DNA of 64,000 nucleotides from Sabellastarte sp. h YS-2021 (GCA_964017235.1 OZ024934.1:91044706-91108705), one strand, 5' to 3'. Shown: positions 11,986 to 25,894, counted from the stretch's first letter. Program-made: numbers and translations. Notes: generated by a model from the letters alone, not told the origin.

Positions 11986-12059
11986 TTTTTCTCTTTTCCC
12001 CCCTTTTTCTTAGGTCTGTATTTTTAGTTTGATTTTTTATGGCTGTGTTGATAGAGGAA

Positions 12060-15000
12060 TGGAAAGAAACGCTGCAAATTTGTGGCCATTTCAGATGTGT
12101 GTGAATTTTTGATGATAAGGTATTTTAAGATATTAGAGTAAAATAGTTACTGTAATGGTTTTGAGAAAATCTTATGAAGCATTTGGCAATATGTCTGCTT
12201 TTGGGTAAAAATTTCCACAATTGAAATTTGGGGCCATGTTCACAAAGGGATCACTAAAACATGAGCAAAAAATTTCCTCACGTATAAACTAAAAACTTGT
12301 ATGCTTGAGCTTACTCTCTGCAAACAGACTTTAAAGACTGTCTGTGTATTGTTTTCATACATGACATCCGGCTGGATTGGCGAGCAGATGGAGAGCAGGA
12401 GAAATGTTGTCCTGGCTTTATCATAGAAACCAAAAGGTGTAGGATGTTGGTACTTGGTAGGGACATTTGTTTAGGGTGTAGGTGTGAAACACCATGGTGT
12501 AACCTTGATTTTGCCCTTTGACCTTGATGTATTTTTACTTTTATTTATTTTCAAGATTCGTACACGAAGTACATAGAACCTTACAAGTTTTAAATAAAAA
12601 TAACAGAACAGAAAAGAAACAAACATCAAAATTATATAAACATAGTTACATTCTATTTATATTATCACTTTGAAATTATTTAATACAGACAATAAGTAAT
12701 CTAACATAGTACAATGTACATATCTACCTTTATTTATATAATGCTGGCTTCCTTAAACACAAATGTACACATGCTTGATCTTGATCTTGACTTTTATCAT
12801 CTTGTTGGGGCTATATCTTGGAAGTTTGAGCACACTATTCACTAATTTTTGGCTGATCTGTTTTGTGAATACCAGTCCTAACTGTCCAGTGGATTCTCAA
12901 GGGACACCAGAGAAATACTTCTACTGAGCCAGGATGTTTAGATAAGAAGGTTAATATCAGTGAAAAAAATCCCTCTAATCACAGTTATGTTTTATTGGTT
13001 TGACTGGAGTTTTGAAAAACTCAGCATGGTGCAGTTGCTTTGGTTTGACATATACTTTTGGTGAGAAATGGCCTCAGCCTTTCCTTGTTTTGAAACATCA
13101 TTTGTATATTTTACTTCTGAAACATGTACTCATTTGGGAAAAGAGTAAATTATAAATAGTGCTCTAGTGTAAAAAATGGGCATCCTTGTCAGTCCTACTT
13201 CTCATGTTAATTAAAGCCCTAGCAAGGCTACTTGCTCAGTTTTGAGGTGTGGGAGGACATATATCAATAACAGTATGACTCTTGAAGTGGCTTTTATCTT
13301 GCAGAAACATGTGACAATTTCACTTTTGTCCATTTTGTAGTTGTCATATGTCATCCAATTTGCTAAAGCTTATGTTCGTCATCAGTTCCTTAAAGTAAGC
13401 TTTGAAGGTGTAAGAATGTTCAAACATTCTAAGAGTCAGAATAGTCTGACATTTATGACTTGAGTGAAATGAATGCATGTAAACAATACAAGCTCTTTTA
13501 TCCAAACACATTGGGAGAGAGTACCATTGTGTTCAGATAATACAAGAGTTTTAAAATAGAAAAAATAGTGCATAACAACATGGAAATACATAAAAGGGAT
13601 GGAACTGAGGTGATTACATTAAATATTCAAATAATAGAAGGTAGGATATTAGAGGTTTTACTGTTTACACTATTTACTTCTTCTCTGCAGCTAACAGTCC
13701 ATCCTTGATCTGGGTATGTACAAAACATACTGAGACATTGTTAATCACAATTACCATACGTTTTTAATCCCTCCACAAAGTTCACTGCTCTTTCCTGGTG
13801 TTTAGACTCGTGAATTAACTCAAAGTTGACACAGATTTAAGCAGATAGGGGAGTTGTCTGAACCCTCAGAATGTGGGTTGACAAGGGTAAATCTTAACCC
13901 TGCTCAAGAAATAGATTTGTAGTATAATTTTAAACCCTCTAAATCCAGGTTGACTGGGGTTGGGTGTATTGATACAGTAATATGTTGAATTATTGCACTA
14001 AACAGATTGCTCAACTTAGCAGGAGGATCTAATTGAATCAAAGGCAATTAAGGGTGATTGTTGCATGATTACTGAATGATTGCAATTTGGCATTAAAATG
14101 TTGGAAAATTTGGAAATGTAACAGGATAGTTGAATAATCAGAAATATTTGAAAATGATTGCAATTGATCTGTTGTTGAAAAAAAATGACAAAATCTTAAT
14201 AACATTTTTATTGCGTAAAATACCCTTACTTTATCCTCACTTTTACTGTATGTTGGCGAGAGCAAACATCCACGACCAAATCCAATATTTTTTTAAAGAA
14301 AAAATGAAACAATCTTAATAATAAAATATTTGTTTGAGTCATTATAAAATAATATTCATAACTTAATCAATTTTACATTAAAAACATAGTTGTCATTTAA
14401 ACAATTTGTACTGTACTTGCATTAGATGAAATTAATTTTAGAGGTTTTACTGTTCTGTTTTTTTTTACAATTCTTAATCCAGATTAAGCTAATTAAAGTT
14501 TGTAGTGACCTGAAATGAGATGAATTCGGTTTAATCTGCTTCATCCCTCAGTCCTTGTGAACTAAGACTGTAGCCTTGCGTAAGGCTCAAATTTGCATGA
14601 TATCCTTTCAAACATGCACACAAATATTTGGTATTCATAAAGCACTCATACATGTTATGAGATAGAAGCTTATCAGACAGAAGCTGTATGTTGCTTTAAA
14701 AGTCAGTACATGTATGAGTACATTATAGAAACTGAAACTCCATTATCTGAACTGAAAACTTTCCCTAACTGCAAAGAAACTTGAGCCTTCAGCAAGGCTA
14801 CTAAGACTGTAGTATGAACAGGGTATTTGAGCAAATGTCATATATCACCTCAGTGGGATTTCTAATGCTTTGGTGAAAATACAAGATTTTCAGTGAGGGT
14901 GAGGGGGGATTTTTCAATATGGTGATTTTCAATGTTCACCATTTTCCAATAGTGTCTTTCTATAGGTTAGGAGACTAATTATAAGTTTCATATAGGCAGG

Positions 15001-15750
15001 AGATTGAGTTAATAGCTACTTCCTCTTCTCGCCTCGCTTGAGTACGTATTTAAAAGCTGTTTGCCCCTGTCACTTTTCCCACATAACCCCCTCCCCCCCA
15101 CACAACTGACAACTGCCATATCGGAAAATAAAGATACAAAAAGCTACAGAATGTTAGACAAAATTTTTATGCAAGGGCTAGCCTTGCACCCTAGCACAAA
15201 GCTATGATATTTTGTATTTAAATTTATACAAGTTAATTTTATTATGTTCAATCAGTGTTATACCTGTGAAATTCCAAAGAAAGTATATTTTTCCTAAAGA
15301 CAAAAATAATGGCTTGATACAGTCTGATTTATAATGAGGCTACTTAAAGTTAAAGGTTAAAATTAGAAAATAATTTCAATGCAATAGAGTCAGCAATATT
15401 ATGGAAAACAGTTGCATACAATTAAATACAAGCATTACCTGGGAAGGCATAAAACCTTTCACCCACTGGTATTGCCAAAAAATCACAAAAACTGTTCCAG
15501 GTTTGTGATCCAGATTCAGATCCAGTTCTGAGGACTGAACCACAGGTAGACCTCACCCTGAAAACATGACCCAGATCAAATATATGGTTTTTTAGTCATA
15601 TCCATAGACAAACAAACAGATCCAATTTCAATACTCTTGCCCTTTCCTTTGGGGTTGAGGGTCATAGATTTTAATCTTGTTACAATCTGGAATAAAATTA
15701 AAATGATTTTAAATGAAGATAAAATTTAGAATGTAGTTTTTTGCACATGT
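12060..15750. other. Gene-free stretch with decayed repeat traces
   Basis: Nothing coding is supported. A block at 12,400-12,545 (GGTGTAACCTTGATTTTGCC) resembles 17,470-17,575 (GGTGTAACCCTTGACTTTTT). A phrase near 12,840-12,900 (TTTTGGCTGATCTGTTTTGT) resembles 5,000-5,040. A block at 15,460-15,685 (CCAGATTCAGATCCAG, then CATAGACAAACAAACAGATC) resembles 22,390-22,770. These look like old copies of dispersed families. Confidence 0.45.
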
Positions 15751-15761
15751 AATACAATAAG

Positions 15762-15988
15762 GTGAAATAGCCATGGTGGTGCAGTGGTAACACACTCACC
15801 TCCCACCTCTAAGGTCGGCGGTTTAAATCCTGGACCTTTTTTGGGGAAAGTTGGTAGTTGCTTACCAATGGCCGGCAGTTTCCAGTACAGAACTTTGACC
15901 ATGTGCTGGTTTTCTCTGCCCACAAAACAACCCATCATGATATGACCTGCACAATGTTGAAAGTGGCATAAAAGCCCAAAATAAAATA
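15762..15988 (+). mobile_element. tRNA-derived SINE with 11-bp target duplication
   Basis: The head has an A-box-like GGTGGTGCAGTGGTAACAC and B-box-like GGTTTAAATCCTGG. It is followed by the family body (AAAGTTGGTAGTTGCTTACC, CAGTACAGAACTTTGACCA, TGCTGGTTTTCTCTG) and an A-rich AAAATAAAATAAA tail. Direct repeats AATACAATAAG flank it at 15,751-15,761 and 15,989-15,999. It is the same family as 1,604-1,838. The 92-codon open frame on the opposite strand is a repeat artefact. Confidence 0.88.
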
Positions 15989-15999
15989 AATACAATAAG

Positions 16000-18280
16000 T
16001 TCAAATAACATTTAAAGAATTAATTTTCAGTGAGAGCCTGTAGCATAGGCTAGTTGGGTTTTGGGGAGGTGGACAGAAATATGAATAACAGTTTTAAGGA
16101 GGGTATAACTGTGAAGCAGTGTGTGTCTTTTTGTCACTCACACAAAGCCAGAACTGTGTCTCTTATATTGGAGTGGTGATTAGGCTCAGTGTGGGGGTTT
16201 TCACCCTGAAGAGGAGAAATTTTAAGATGGGGGGGGGGGGAATGGAGGGGAGTGTTGGGGTTTGGCGCCCCCTTAACTCTTGTTTACCATCAATTAATGG
16301 ACTATTGTGTCAATAGGGTTTTAGTTTCAAGTGTATTAGCACATTTTAACACTGTTAGCTGCCATTAGCAATTACTTTGGACACAGCTTGACTGTTTACT
16401 GCTGTTACTGGTTCCCACAACTCTACATTTTACAGCATTTTTTGTTTACTTTGACAAGTATTTGGCCATTGTTTGAATTTCATCCCTAGTTTTGCTACCC
16501 TTTGAAAAAAGTAACAAATGTGTGTAAATATTTGGATTTATGAAACTAATTGAAATGAAGTTGTGAACGTGATTTGAATTTCCTGGGTGTATGACCTTGG
16601 CATGTCACTTTAATGTCACTCAGAACCCAAGGTTGCATGTTAGGGACAAAGGCCCTGCAAAAGACATCCAGACTCCTTTTATGAGGAGTTATATAGTATG
16701 GAATTCCATTTATAAGTAGGAACAACTCTTTGGTCACATTTTATTAATTGTAAATCTGTTATCTACTCTTTCCAGTTAAAGGAAAATGTTCTCTGGTCAG
16801 AGCTATTGTTATCTTTGTGTCTATTGGGACACAGGTATAAAGATTATTGAGAATTTCATGAGAGATAGAAGACCAAAGAACAGAGAATCAAACATGACTT
16901 TTATGTCGTAAGCTAATTTTCTTTTTGACACTCATTGCTCAACACCTTCAATGTAACAAAAAAAAATATTAAAATAAAAATCACTGGGCCAGTTCTTGAG
17001 ATAATAAGAACACCCCACCCCCACCCCAAATCTAATCCGCCCATTGAGACACACATGTGCCCTATATTATCTCAGTGTCGGTTGATTTGGGCTGCAGTAG
17101 TGGTTTTCATTATTTTTTTGGCTTGCCAATCTATGCTGTTGTGACATCTTTAACATGGCCCAATTACACCGCTGGTTACAATCTGCCAACCTCAATAAAG
17201 TATGGCCAGTCAATATGCAGGGTTATAACAATAGCAATTGTGTGACTCTGGTGTTTAGATTTCATTTCTTATATTAGTTCATCTCTTCTTTTTTTATTAG
17301 GTGTCTCTCCTTCCTTAAAGCTGTTAGTGTATGTTTCCTCATCACAGATCTCCTATAAACGATGCTCATTCTTCCAGTTATTAACCCAGATCCTATAAAG
17401 GCCATGTGGGTATCGTTTTGCCCAGGTCATCAATCTCGGCAGGCTTGATGGTGTCCAAACTTGTTTGGGCCAGATCTGCAGAACCATAAGGTGGAAGAGA
17501 TTCAGACTTTGCACAGACACTACTTGTGGGATGTAGTTGTGTGAGATTATAGTGTCACCCTGGTGTAACCCTTGACTTTTTATTTCAAATATTTCCTTGT
17601 GCCTTGCACAGATGACAGATCGCTAATGCTGATCCTTGTCCTCATTCTATAAAGTAAAAGAATTGGCAGTAAATAATAAACAAGTGACGATTAAGGTATA
17701 GGTGCATTACCGTAAGTATAAACACGTTCCATAACCAAATCTTCAACTTGCAATACTGAGGAGAGAAGGGAAATATTGGAATCTGTAAAGTAATAAGAAG
17801 GTTATGACTGAAAAAAATATTTTGCAGATATATCGGCAATGGATTGTCTGCAATGAGGAAACATGTGCTTCATAACGTAACAAAGGGATTTCTTTACACC
17901 AAAAAAGAGGCCCCCACCATATCCTTCCCATTTTCTTTTCAAGCATGAGTGAAGTCTTTGAAAATTTTGAATACTTGAATTAAAGAAAGCATTATTGCAG
18001 AGGGTTTTTACTGTTGTATGTGGCCTTATTGTTCGGTAGTACAATACTACTACAATAGAGTTATAGTGGAGGTATCGCCCATACACAACCCAACTGAGAT
18101 GGTATGATCTGATTGCCTGTCCTTGTCAGACTGGGTTAAATTGTGAAAAAGTTTCAAGATGAGTTCAGAAACACGGAAGTTCTGGTCACTTTAACTGGAA
18201 GCCTGTGATATGTGCTAACAATATCAGTCCATTATATATCAGAGAATTCTTCAAAATAAAATTGTTTCATCACTAGCAGA
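16000..18280. other. Gene-free stretch
   Basis: No supported gene. A G-run is at about 16,229-16,240. Short open frames at 16,119-16,316, 16,935-17,245 and 17,642-18,086 overlap one another on different frames or strands and contain no recognisable domains. Confidence 0.5.
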
Positions 18281-18288
18281 TCCAGATG

Positions 18289-18306
18289 GGGGGGGGGGGG
18301 GGGGGG
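18289..18306 (+). repeat. Poly-G tract
   Basis: An uninterrupted G-run of about 18 bases follows GATCCAGAT. It can form a G-quadruplex in principle. Run length in such tracts is often unreliable in assemblies. Confidence 0.9.
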
Positions 18307-18434
18307 CAAATCCTTCCCTTGAAAAATATTTGGGGTTTGACATTGAACCCAAAGCAACAGACACAGATTTAAAATTTAGACATCCTGCACTTTTTAGTGC
18401 ATGCTACAAACATGTGACCATTACAAACATTATT

Positions 18435-18479
18435 ATATCCCCAGACGAAAGTCGGGGATATATTGGATTCAGGTCCGTC

Positions 18480-18522
<43 letters not shown>

Positions 18523-18525
18523 AGA
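18435..18525 (+). mobile_element. 5' terminus of Helitron-like element: hairpin plus CCG microsatellite
   Basis: ATATCCCCAGAC (18,435-18,446), loop GAAA, then GTCGGGGATAT (18,451-18,461) form a strong stem with one bulged base. About 20 bases later an uninterrupted run of CCG units fills about 18,481-18,522. A GCGATAACTCAAAAAC box follows at about 18,541. The order hairpin, microsatellite, TAACTC box, tandem array is repeated at 25.48, 32.7 and 52.89 kb. The poly-proline open frame through the CCG run is spurious. Confidence 0.75.
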
Positions 18526-18669
18526 AATTTCCTTGTGGACGCGATAACTCAAAAACAAATTAATATTTTTTTTTCAAACTTGGTACACATGTTAAGGGTG
18601 CCCAAAGGAAGATCCCTATTTTAAGGTGACCTTAAACTCCCAGTAAAAAAGAACTTATGGCCACCTTAA

Positions 18670-20480
18670 GGTCAGAAATTGGACTTTTGGCCACTTAGAG
18701 CCTTGTAGGTCACAAACTATGATGCTCAGCTGGCTGAAATTTTACCTGACAACACATTAATATGTTCTTAGTACATGTGCCGAAAATCACGACTTTAAGT
18801 TGAGGAGAAAATTGTGTTTGAGGCCCATAAATACCCCCACTTAGGGATTTTTTGCTATACTTTTCATATATTTTGCCCTATAATTTGGAAGTGGTAATTC
18901 TGATGAGTCTCAAACTGCGCTAGGTATAACTTTGATATGTAATCCTTGTCTGTAGAAAATTTTAGGGCTGTAGGTTTACCCAAAGGGGTCGACTTAAGGT
19001 CTCAAAAGTGCCCACAGAGACCCAATTTATGCACTTTTTGCCACTTTCAAGCACTGTAGCTTTCAAACTATGTCTCTCATCTAAGTTAAATATAATCTGG
19101 GAATATATCTATGTGTTTTCTTATATGTGCCCCAACATTTAGGCCTTTAATAGACAGTTAACCTGTGTATCAGGACCATAAACACCCACCCGAGTGACCC
19201 TTATAAGACATTTTTCACATCTTTTTCCCTGTAACTTGGAAATGGTAAGTCTGACAAGTTTCAAACTGTATTAGATATATATTCTGTGTGTAATCTTAGT
19301 ATGTAACAGATTTTAAGTCTGAAGCTTTAATTTTGAAGGTCAAATTGAGGTCTCTAAAAGGCTCCCAAAGACCCAATATTTGGACTTTTTGCTACTTTTA
19401 AGCCCTGTGACTGTCAAACTATGTGACTGATAGAGCTCAAATCCTATCTGGGAAGATATTAGTATGTTATTTTTATATGTGCCAAAAATTAAGGCTTTAA
19501 GAAGACATTTAACCTGTGTATGAGACCATAAATCCCCACCCGAGTGACCATTTTTAGACATTTTTCACATATTTTTCCCTGTAACTTGGAAATGGTAAGT
19601 CTAAGAAGTTTCAAACTGTATTAGATGTATATTCTATGTGTAATCTTAGTATGTGACAAATTTTAAGTCTGAAGCTTTAATTTAAAGGCCACATTTAGGT
19701 CTCTAGAAGGCCCATAAAGACCCAGTATTTGGACTTTTTGCCAATTTTAAGGCCTGTGACTGTTAAACTATGTGACTGATAGAGCTGAAATCTCATCTGG
19801 GAATACATTATTATGTTCTTTTTACATGTGCCAAAAATCAAGGCTTCAAGTAGACATTTAACCTGTGTATGAGGACCTTAAACACCCACCTGAGTGACAC
19901 TTTTAAGACATTTTTCACATATTTTGCTCTGTAACTTGGAAATGGTAAGTCTGAGAAGTTTCAAACTTTATTAGATACATATTCTATGTGTAATCTTAGT
20001 ATGTAACAAATTTTAAGTCTGAAGCTTTAATTTGAAAGCCACATCGACTTTGGACTTTTTACCACCTTTAAGCCCTGTGACTGTTAAACTATGTGATTGA
20101 TGGAGCTGAAATCCCATCTGGGAATACATTATTATGTCCTTTTTACATGTGCCGAAAATCAAGGTTTTTAGTAGACATTTAACCTGTGTATGAGGGCCAT
20201 AGACACTCGCCCAAGTGCCTTTTTTGACATTTTTTCTGTATTTTGCCCTGTTATTTGGAAATGCTTAGTGTGACAAGTCTTAAACTGTATTATATATAAT
20301 TTTTGTTTGTTATGTATGTCCCCCAAAAAGTTTCAGATCTGTAGTTTAATTGCTAAGGTCTCTTTAACAATTGTAAAATGCCCACAGAAACCCAATTTAT
20401 GGACATTATGCCACTTTAAAGCCCAGTAACTGTCAAACTATGTGGGTTATAGAGCTGAAATCTTTGAATTTTTCAAAGGA
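18670..20480 (+). repeat. ~350-bp tandem array, about 5-6 degenerate units
   Basis: Units are marked by TGGACTTTTTGCCAC..TTTAAG at about 18,683, 19,034, 19,381, 19,731, 20,051 and 20,400. The spacing is near 349 bp, except one shortened unit of 320 bp. Each carries CCTGTAACTTGGAAATGGTA and AACCTGTGTATGAGGACCAT. Divergence between units is substantial at the array edges and lower in the middle, as expected from unequal exchange. No unit is coding. Confidence 0.88.
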
Positions 20481-21185
20481 AATGCCTGTCTATTTAAATT
20501 TTGATTATTAATAATGTTATGGCTATCTTAGTCTTTTAAGAACTTATTTTTGTGTGTTATACCTCTGCTTGCTGAGTTTTTAACTTTTTAAAATGAAACT
20601 GGTTAAACATATTCAAGTAGACAAAATGGACACTTTAAGTGAGCTTTAAGTCCCAATATTAATGAAATTATATCCTTATGTAGTAAAACTAGGGGATTTT
20701 TAACCCTCAACTAGCCCAGTTTTATTCAACTTGCCTCAGTTAATTTTGACACAGCTCCTACAGTTATGAACTCATTTCAGTTGATAATCACATACTTAAA
20801 ATTCTCAATTCTTTTTGTATTTGAGTACCCCTTTTATATAGATTGTTTACCATTTATCCCCACCTCTGGGACCTCCAGCTATATTGAGTGACACTAAATA
20901 AACAAAGGTATTTAATGATATCAGATGAGAAACAAAGAACTCAATGGGGTTGCAGATCTTGTGTAATAGTGAGAGAGGTGTGGAGAAGGGGAGAGGGGTG
21001 GGGGTGGGAGGTAGTGGGCTTCATTACATATAACACAAAGGGGAGTCAGAACTGAGATTGTGTCACATATTTAGGTTGCATATATATGGACCACATATAT
21101 AGGTATAGAGGAAATGAATAACTGAAAACAATTTGCAAATTCTAAAAATAATATAATAAAATAATAATATAAATAATTTTTTTTT

Positions 21186-21455
21186 AAATAATATTTTATT
21201 TGTGAACAAATATAGAAACAGATATGCGCTTTTGGGATTATGAATTTTAGAATGGACATTGAATCATCAATCATTTAAATACTTTGAAGGAAGATTGAAA
21301 AGTATGATGAGTTGAGTTAAAATAATATTTTATTTGTCAACAAATATAGAAACAGATATGCTCTTTTGGGATTATTATTTTAGAATGGACATTCAATCAT
21401 CAATCATTTAAATACTTTGAAAATAGGTTTAGAGTTATCATTGCAGGAAGATTGA
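21186..21455 (+). repeat. 134-bp tandem duplication
   Basis: The block AAATAATATTTTATTTGTGA..CAATCATTTAAATACTTTGA at 21,186-21,290 is repeated nearly identically from 21,320. The offset is 134 bp and few substitutions separate the copies, so the duplication is recent. The TGCAGGAAGATTGAAAA tail is also shared. Confidence 0.88.
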
Positions 21456-21479
21456 AAATATAATTTGAGTTATGTATTC

Positions 21480-23775
21480 GGTGTCTGGGGATACACCATC
21501 TTCCTTGGGAAGATATAAACAGAGTAGATTGATGTGCTGAAGTTCATATAATAATGGGTAATTATGTTTTAAAAAATTCCCGATCAAAACCTGTGGCGTG
21601 AGTGATGACCTGTCTGGGGATATGTTGGCGCCGAGTTGGCCCAATCTAGTTCAAAGCTGGATCCGCCCCTGCTCATATTAGTTCAAAGTTTGCTATCGAC
21701 TTTATCATATCTTTGTCATGCTTGACTCCATCCTCTCCTTGTCAGTTCATACATGCCTTATGGAATATGACAATTTACCAAAGTATGTAACATTCGCCAC
21801 CTGGAGGAATACTTTAGCATTGAGACAAAATAATCTCAATTTCTGCCAGTTTTCCATTGGGTGGCATCAGAGGCCGGATGTGGTCACAAAAATCATGTAT
21901 GTGTGAAGAATTTCCAATAAATCAAGGAAATAGATGGGCCATTCCTCAACGGCAAATTTCACAAACTTCGGCAAATATCAAGTTTCTTTCTCTAACACTC
22001 CACAGGACAACATAACCTTAGCTTTGATTACTATCTACGATAAATGATAATTTTTTTTATTTTTGACATGACACAGTCTTACATCAGAAGAAAAAGTTAT
22101 TATGAATCTTCAGGTTTTTATATTTGTAGAGAATAAGGTAAAAGGTTTATGTATTTCTGTACATAATATTATTAAATACTTTCATCTAGTTGTGAGGACA
22201 TATTAACTTTATCTTTTTTTTTTAAAAAAAAGACAAAAATAGACATGTGGGATTTATCAACATGAATCATCCATTAAAATCCTGTAAACAGCCAAGGTGT
22301 ATCAGAAGCATTGTACAATTAGCAAGAATTTCACACAATTTCATGGAATCAAGTAGTGCCTCAGAATACATGAAAAAACCCTCACCTATAGATATTGATA
22401 TCTAAAAAAATACCTTTCAAATTGTGAACCAGATCCTAATCGGGATCATCAGTGTGGACCGGGATAAACTTTGAAGAGGGCCATACCTGGCAGATAGACT
22501 CCAACTTGTGTCATGAAAATATGATCTTGATCTGATGAAAAGCTTTGAGTGATGCATACAGATATTACTGAAAAAAAGCACAGAAATAATTCTTGATCCA
22601 CGTGCTGGATCCAGTTAATCTTTGAGAAGAACCAAGCCATGGGAAGACTCCACACAGTGTGAAAGTATGGCCCAGATCCCATGTATAATTTTCAAGTTAT
22701 GTGCTTGGACAGACAGACAGACAAACAGAGCCGATTACAGTGCCCTTGCTCTTCGTGGGTGTGGGTAATGCTTTATTAAGTCGTGAATTGCACACTCCTT
22801 ATATTATCTTATTTGGCAGAACAAAGCGGTAATTTACTATGCCTTTAGCCAGACAACAAACTACAATCCTTACAAACTACATGTAGTTGATTTTTTTTCT
22901 ACAATGAAGCATGGGGTCCTTAGATGAGTAGCCAGCTGATGTGTTGCTTCCCTGTATAGTCTTTACAAGCAAGAGAAGTATATAGAAACTAGAAAGTATA
23001 TAAAAAATGTTAACAAATTTCATAGATTATAGCCAAAAGTTTCAATAAAATCACAAAGTAATTTTGCAGTTCTCATTTTCCGAGCAAGTTTTCTCAGTAA
23101 CACAAATAGCATCTTACTTTGTTGTTAGGTATGATACTTGTTGATTTTTGTTCGTTTTCACTAATTCAGAAGGGTTTAATTTTTTTTTGGCCACAAAAAT
23201 ATTGTTTTACAAAAATTTTTTTTTTAGCCAAGGAAGAGTAAAAAAAAAACTCAAGGAATATCTCGGTTAAGATTTTAATTCAATCAAGACAACACATTTT
23301 AAAACTATGATTTGGTGTGCAAAAAAATAGACATTGATGAAAAAACCTTGCCATGTGTCCATGCAAATGGGTGATTAACCTATTACACTTAAATATTCAA
23401 GGAACAGTGGCTCACATTCAAATCACAGAAATCTTCAGATGCTAATTATGTTTAGAAAAACTTCAAGAGTAGAAGGGATGTCCATTGTGTGAACTACTGT
23501 AAAGCCGTTGGAATTTGCTCTATGAATTATTTGCTTAATTTACTTAGTAGATATAAACATACACGCATATATCAATAGAACCTCTATTATCTGTCCATAC
23601 TGGGATTGTAAAATTTTGTTCGGATAATAAATGGTTTCAAAAATTGGAAAAAAATAGAAATTTAGGAGAGTGGTAATGCGTTAATAAATTGAATATACAG
23701 ATAATAAAAAGGTCAGGTGATGAGGTTCTGCTGCATTCCTATTTTACCTGTTTTGCACTAATATCACAGAGGATC
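21480..23775. other. Gene-free stretch; possible end of the 18.4-kb element
   Basis: GTCTGGGGATACACCATCTT at 21,482 and a CAATCTAGTT at about 21,641 are reminiscent of element termini, but the hairpin is not clean, so the 3' boundary is unresolved. A dispersed repeat lies at 22,390-22,770 (GAACCAGATCCTAATCGGGA..GACAGACAGACAAACAGAG), related to 15,460-15,685. No gene is supported. Confidence 0.45.
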
Positions 23776-23784
23776 TCAGCAGGC

Positions 23785-23945
23785 TTAGTAGTGTAGTGGG
23801 TAACACATTCACTTCCCACCTCTGAGGTTGGTGGTTCAAACCCCGGACTCTACCCTACTTGGAAAAGTTGGTAGCTGCTCACTGATGCCCAGAAGTTTAC
23901 AGTGCAGAATCTTGACCAAGTAGTATGTACTGGTTTCCTCTGCTT
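23785..23945 (+). mobile_element. tRNA-derived SINE, 3' truncated
   Basis: Head TAGTGTAGTGGGTAACACA and B-box GGTTCAAACCCCGG precede the family body (AAAAGTTGGTAGCTGCTCAC, CAGTGCAGAATCTTGACCAA, GTACTGGTTTCCTCTG). The usual tail is missing and no target duplication was seen. Confidence 0.8.
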
Positions 23946-23949
23946 TATT

Positions 23950-25480
23950 GAAACCTTACTTATTTAAATGTTTACTAAATTTTAAGGTAAACAATTCCCA
24001 CTAAGCTTTTCTGCATTTTCAATAGAACTTATCTAAGTTTGAACCTATTAAAGGTATTCTATACAGATGCCCCTTTAGATTATATTTAAGCATGTATATA
24101 TAAAGTGCAATTGGGAATCTTTTTGTCAACCTTGTAATTTTTATGGTCCTGAGTACATATCAAAGACAAAACTGTGTGTGAACTATGTCAGTCATAAATA
24201 ACCCAAAGTCTTTGATGCAGTGCCTTTTGATTATATTCAAACATGTATGTATATGGTGCAGTTGCGAATCTATTTGTCAGTGGTCTATAATCTTTTAATG
24301 AAATCAGAACATGGATGAATGAGATGAAGCTCTTGATAATGCAGACAAGGCCAACTAGTAGGCATTCTTTAAATAATTAAGATTTAGGTAAAAAAAAATG
24401 ATGGGTAGCAAAAATGATGAGCAAAAGTCCACCCCTGAAAAATTGGTGATGGAAATTGTTCTGACGGGCATAGTATCTGATGGACTTTCTTCCTGATGGG
24501 CATTCTTCCTGATGGGCATTCTTCTAGGATTCAATGTACTGAGGTCCTGGTATGACCTAAATAGATGTGAAATGGACTTTAAACCCACCCAAACTTTACC
24601 ACAAGACCAGGGATTTATGGGAACTGAAGGTTTAAAATCCCACCCCCCACCCCCACCCCCCAAAAAATAAAAAATAAATAAATAAAAATAAATAAATAAA
24701 TAAATAATAAAAAAAAAAGTTTTTAAAAATTAAATAGGCTTAGAGAAGTAGACTAGATTAAGGTTTTTTTTCATTGTAAGTAACAATTTTTGGGATGTAA
24801 AAGCCCACCCTTTGACTCTAAGTTAGCCGATATAAAATGTGGCAAAATTATAGCACTTCACCTTGTGTTTTGTGGCAAAGACTTCTACATTTCTTTTTCA
24901 TTGTTGCAGTCTTTTACATCAATTAGCAAATTGTCTCTCTCTTATTCTTGTTGGATCTCCACTTATTATTAAAAAAAGACTTCCCCTCTGGCAATATGCT
25001 GATGATATGGACTCCTTCAAGTCTCCTCAAGTGTTATCATTTAAAGGGGGTAAACACCTTTTAAAACTGTTGAACCGTTTTTTCTTCAGAGCTGTTTGCA
25101 GAAACTTTTTTTTAGATCCTGTCCTGTACATTTCTATTATGGTTAAAGTCTACTGACCCTGAAGTTTAAGGTCTATGTGCAGCTGTTTTGAAAAGCGTTT
25201 CTTATTGTTCATGTCATTGCATTCGGCATTAAAGTATGTGCAGTTCTTCTGAATTAATCGTCCTTTAAGCAGGCTTGGTCATGTATGCAAAATGATGAGG
25301 TAATACAGATTGTTGTTTTTTTTCTTCTTTTTTTTTATTTGAAAAGATAAAAGAATCTGTTTTGTTTGTGCAGTGTTGGAGACTAATTTGCAGTTCATAG
25401 CTTATGTCCAAACTCTCGAGGTAATAACTGAGAAATAAAGTTTTAATCAAGTCAGTTGCTTTATTATATCTGTCTGTTTA
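23950..25480. other. Gene-free stretch with C-run and AAAT microsatellite
   Basis: A CCACCCCCCACCCCCACCCC tract at about 24,640-24,661 is followed by an AAAT/AATA microsatellite to about 24,715. The Gly-rich open frame on the - strand is produced by the C-run. A weak direct repeat (CCTTTAGATTATATTTAAGC at 24,070 and CCTTTTGATTATATTCAAAC at 24,223) suggests an old ~150-bp duplication. No gene is supported. Confidence 0.5.
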
Positions 25481-25530
25481 TTAAGCGTCCCGCAAGGGAC
25501 GCTTGTTTGTGTATGGGAGAGCTTCTGGCT

Positions 25531-25571
25531 CCGCCGGCTCCGCCGGCTCCGGCGGCTCCGCCGGCTCCGCA
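25531..25571 (+). repeat. GGCTCCGCC short tandem repeat
   Basis: Four to five 9-bp GGCTCCGCC units form the GC-rich core next to the 5' hairpin of the composite element. One unit is inverted in sense (GGCTCCGGC). The small Ala/Gly-rich open frame on the - strand is a by-product. Confidence 0.9.
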
Positions 25572-25894
25572 TTTTGTTTTCCTTATAACTCTGTAACCGT
25601 TAGGCGGATTCTTTTCAAATTTGGCAGGTTTAGGCAGTAGCCTTGGGGAATTTTTTTGAATATGCTGCAGTGACATTTCAACCAATCAGAGAGGTCACAT
25701 GACCAAAAATGTCTTTTTTCGATGGGGAAGCTTGTCCGGATGATAACTTGAAAGGACTTTTATCAATTCACCTGAAACTTGGCAAATACATTCATTCTAT
25801 TAAAATCTGGAAATCATTAGATTTTGGCATTGATTGGTCAAGAAATGGCCGAGTAATTAATGATTAATTAATCATTACGAATTTTCCAAATAAG

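Noticed and set aside
18330..18524. 64-codon open frame ending in poly-proline
   Set aside because: It is the CCG microsatellite read in one frame; no domain or splice support.
24355..24663. 102-codon Gly-rich open frame on the - strand
   Set aside because: The Gly run is the complement of a C-rich simple repeat; the rest has no domain.
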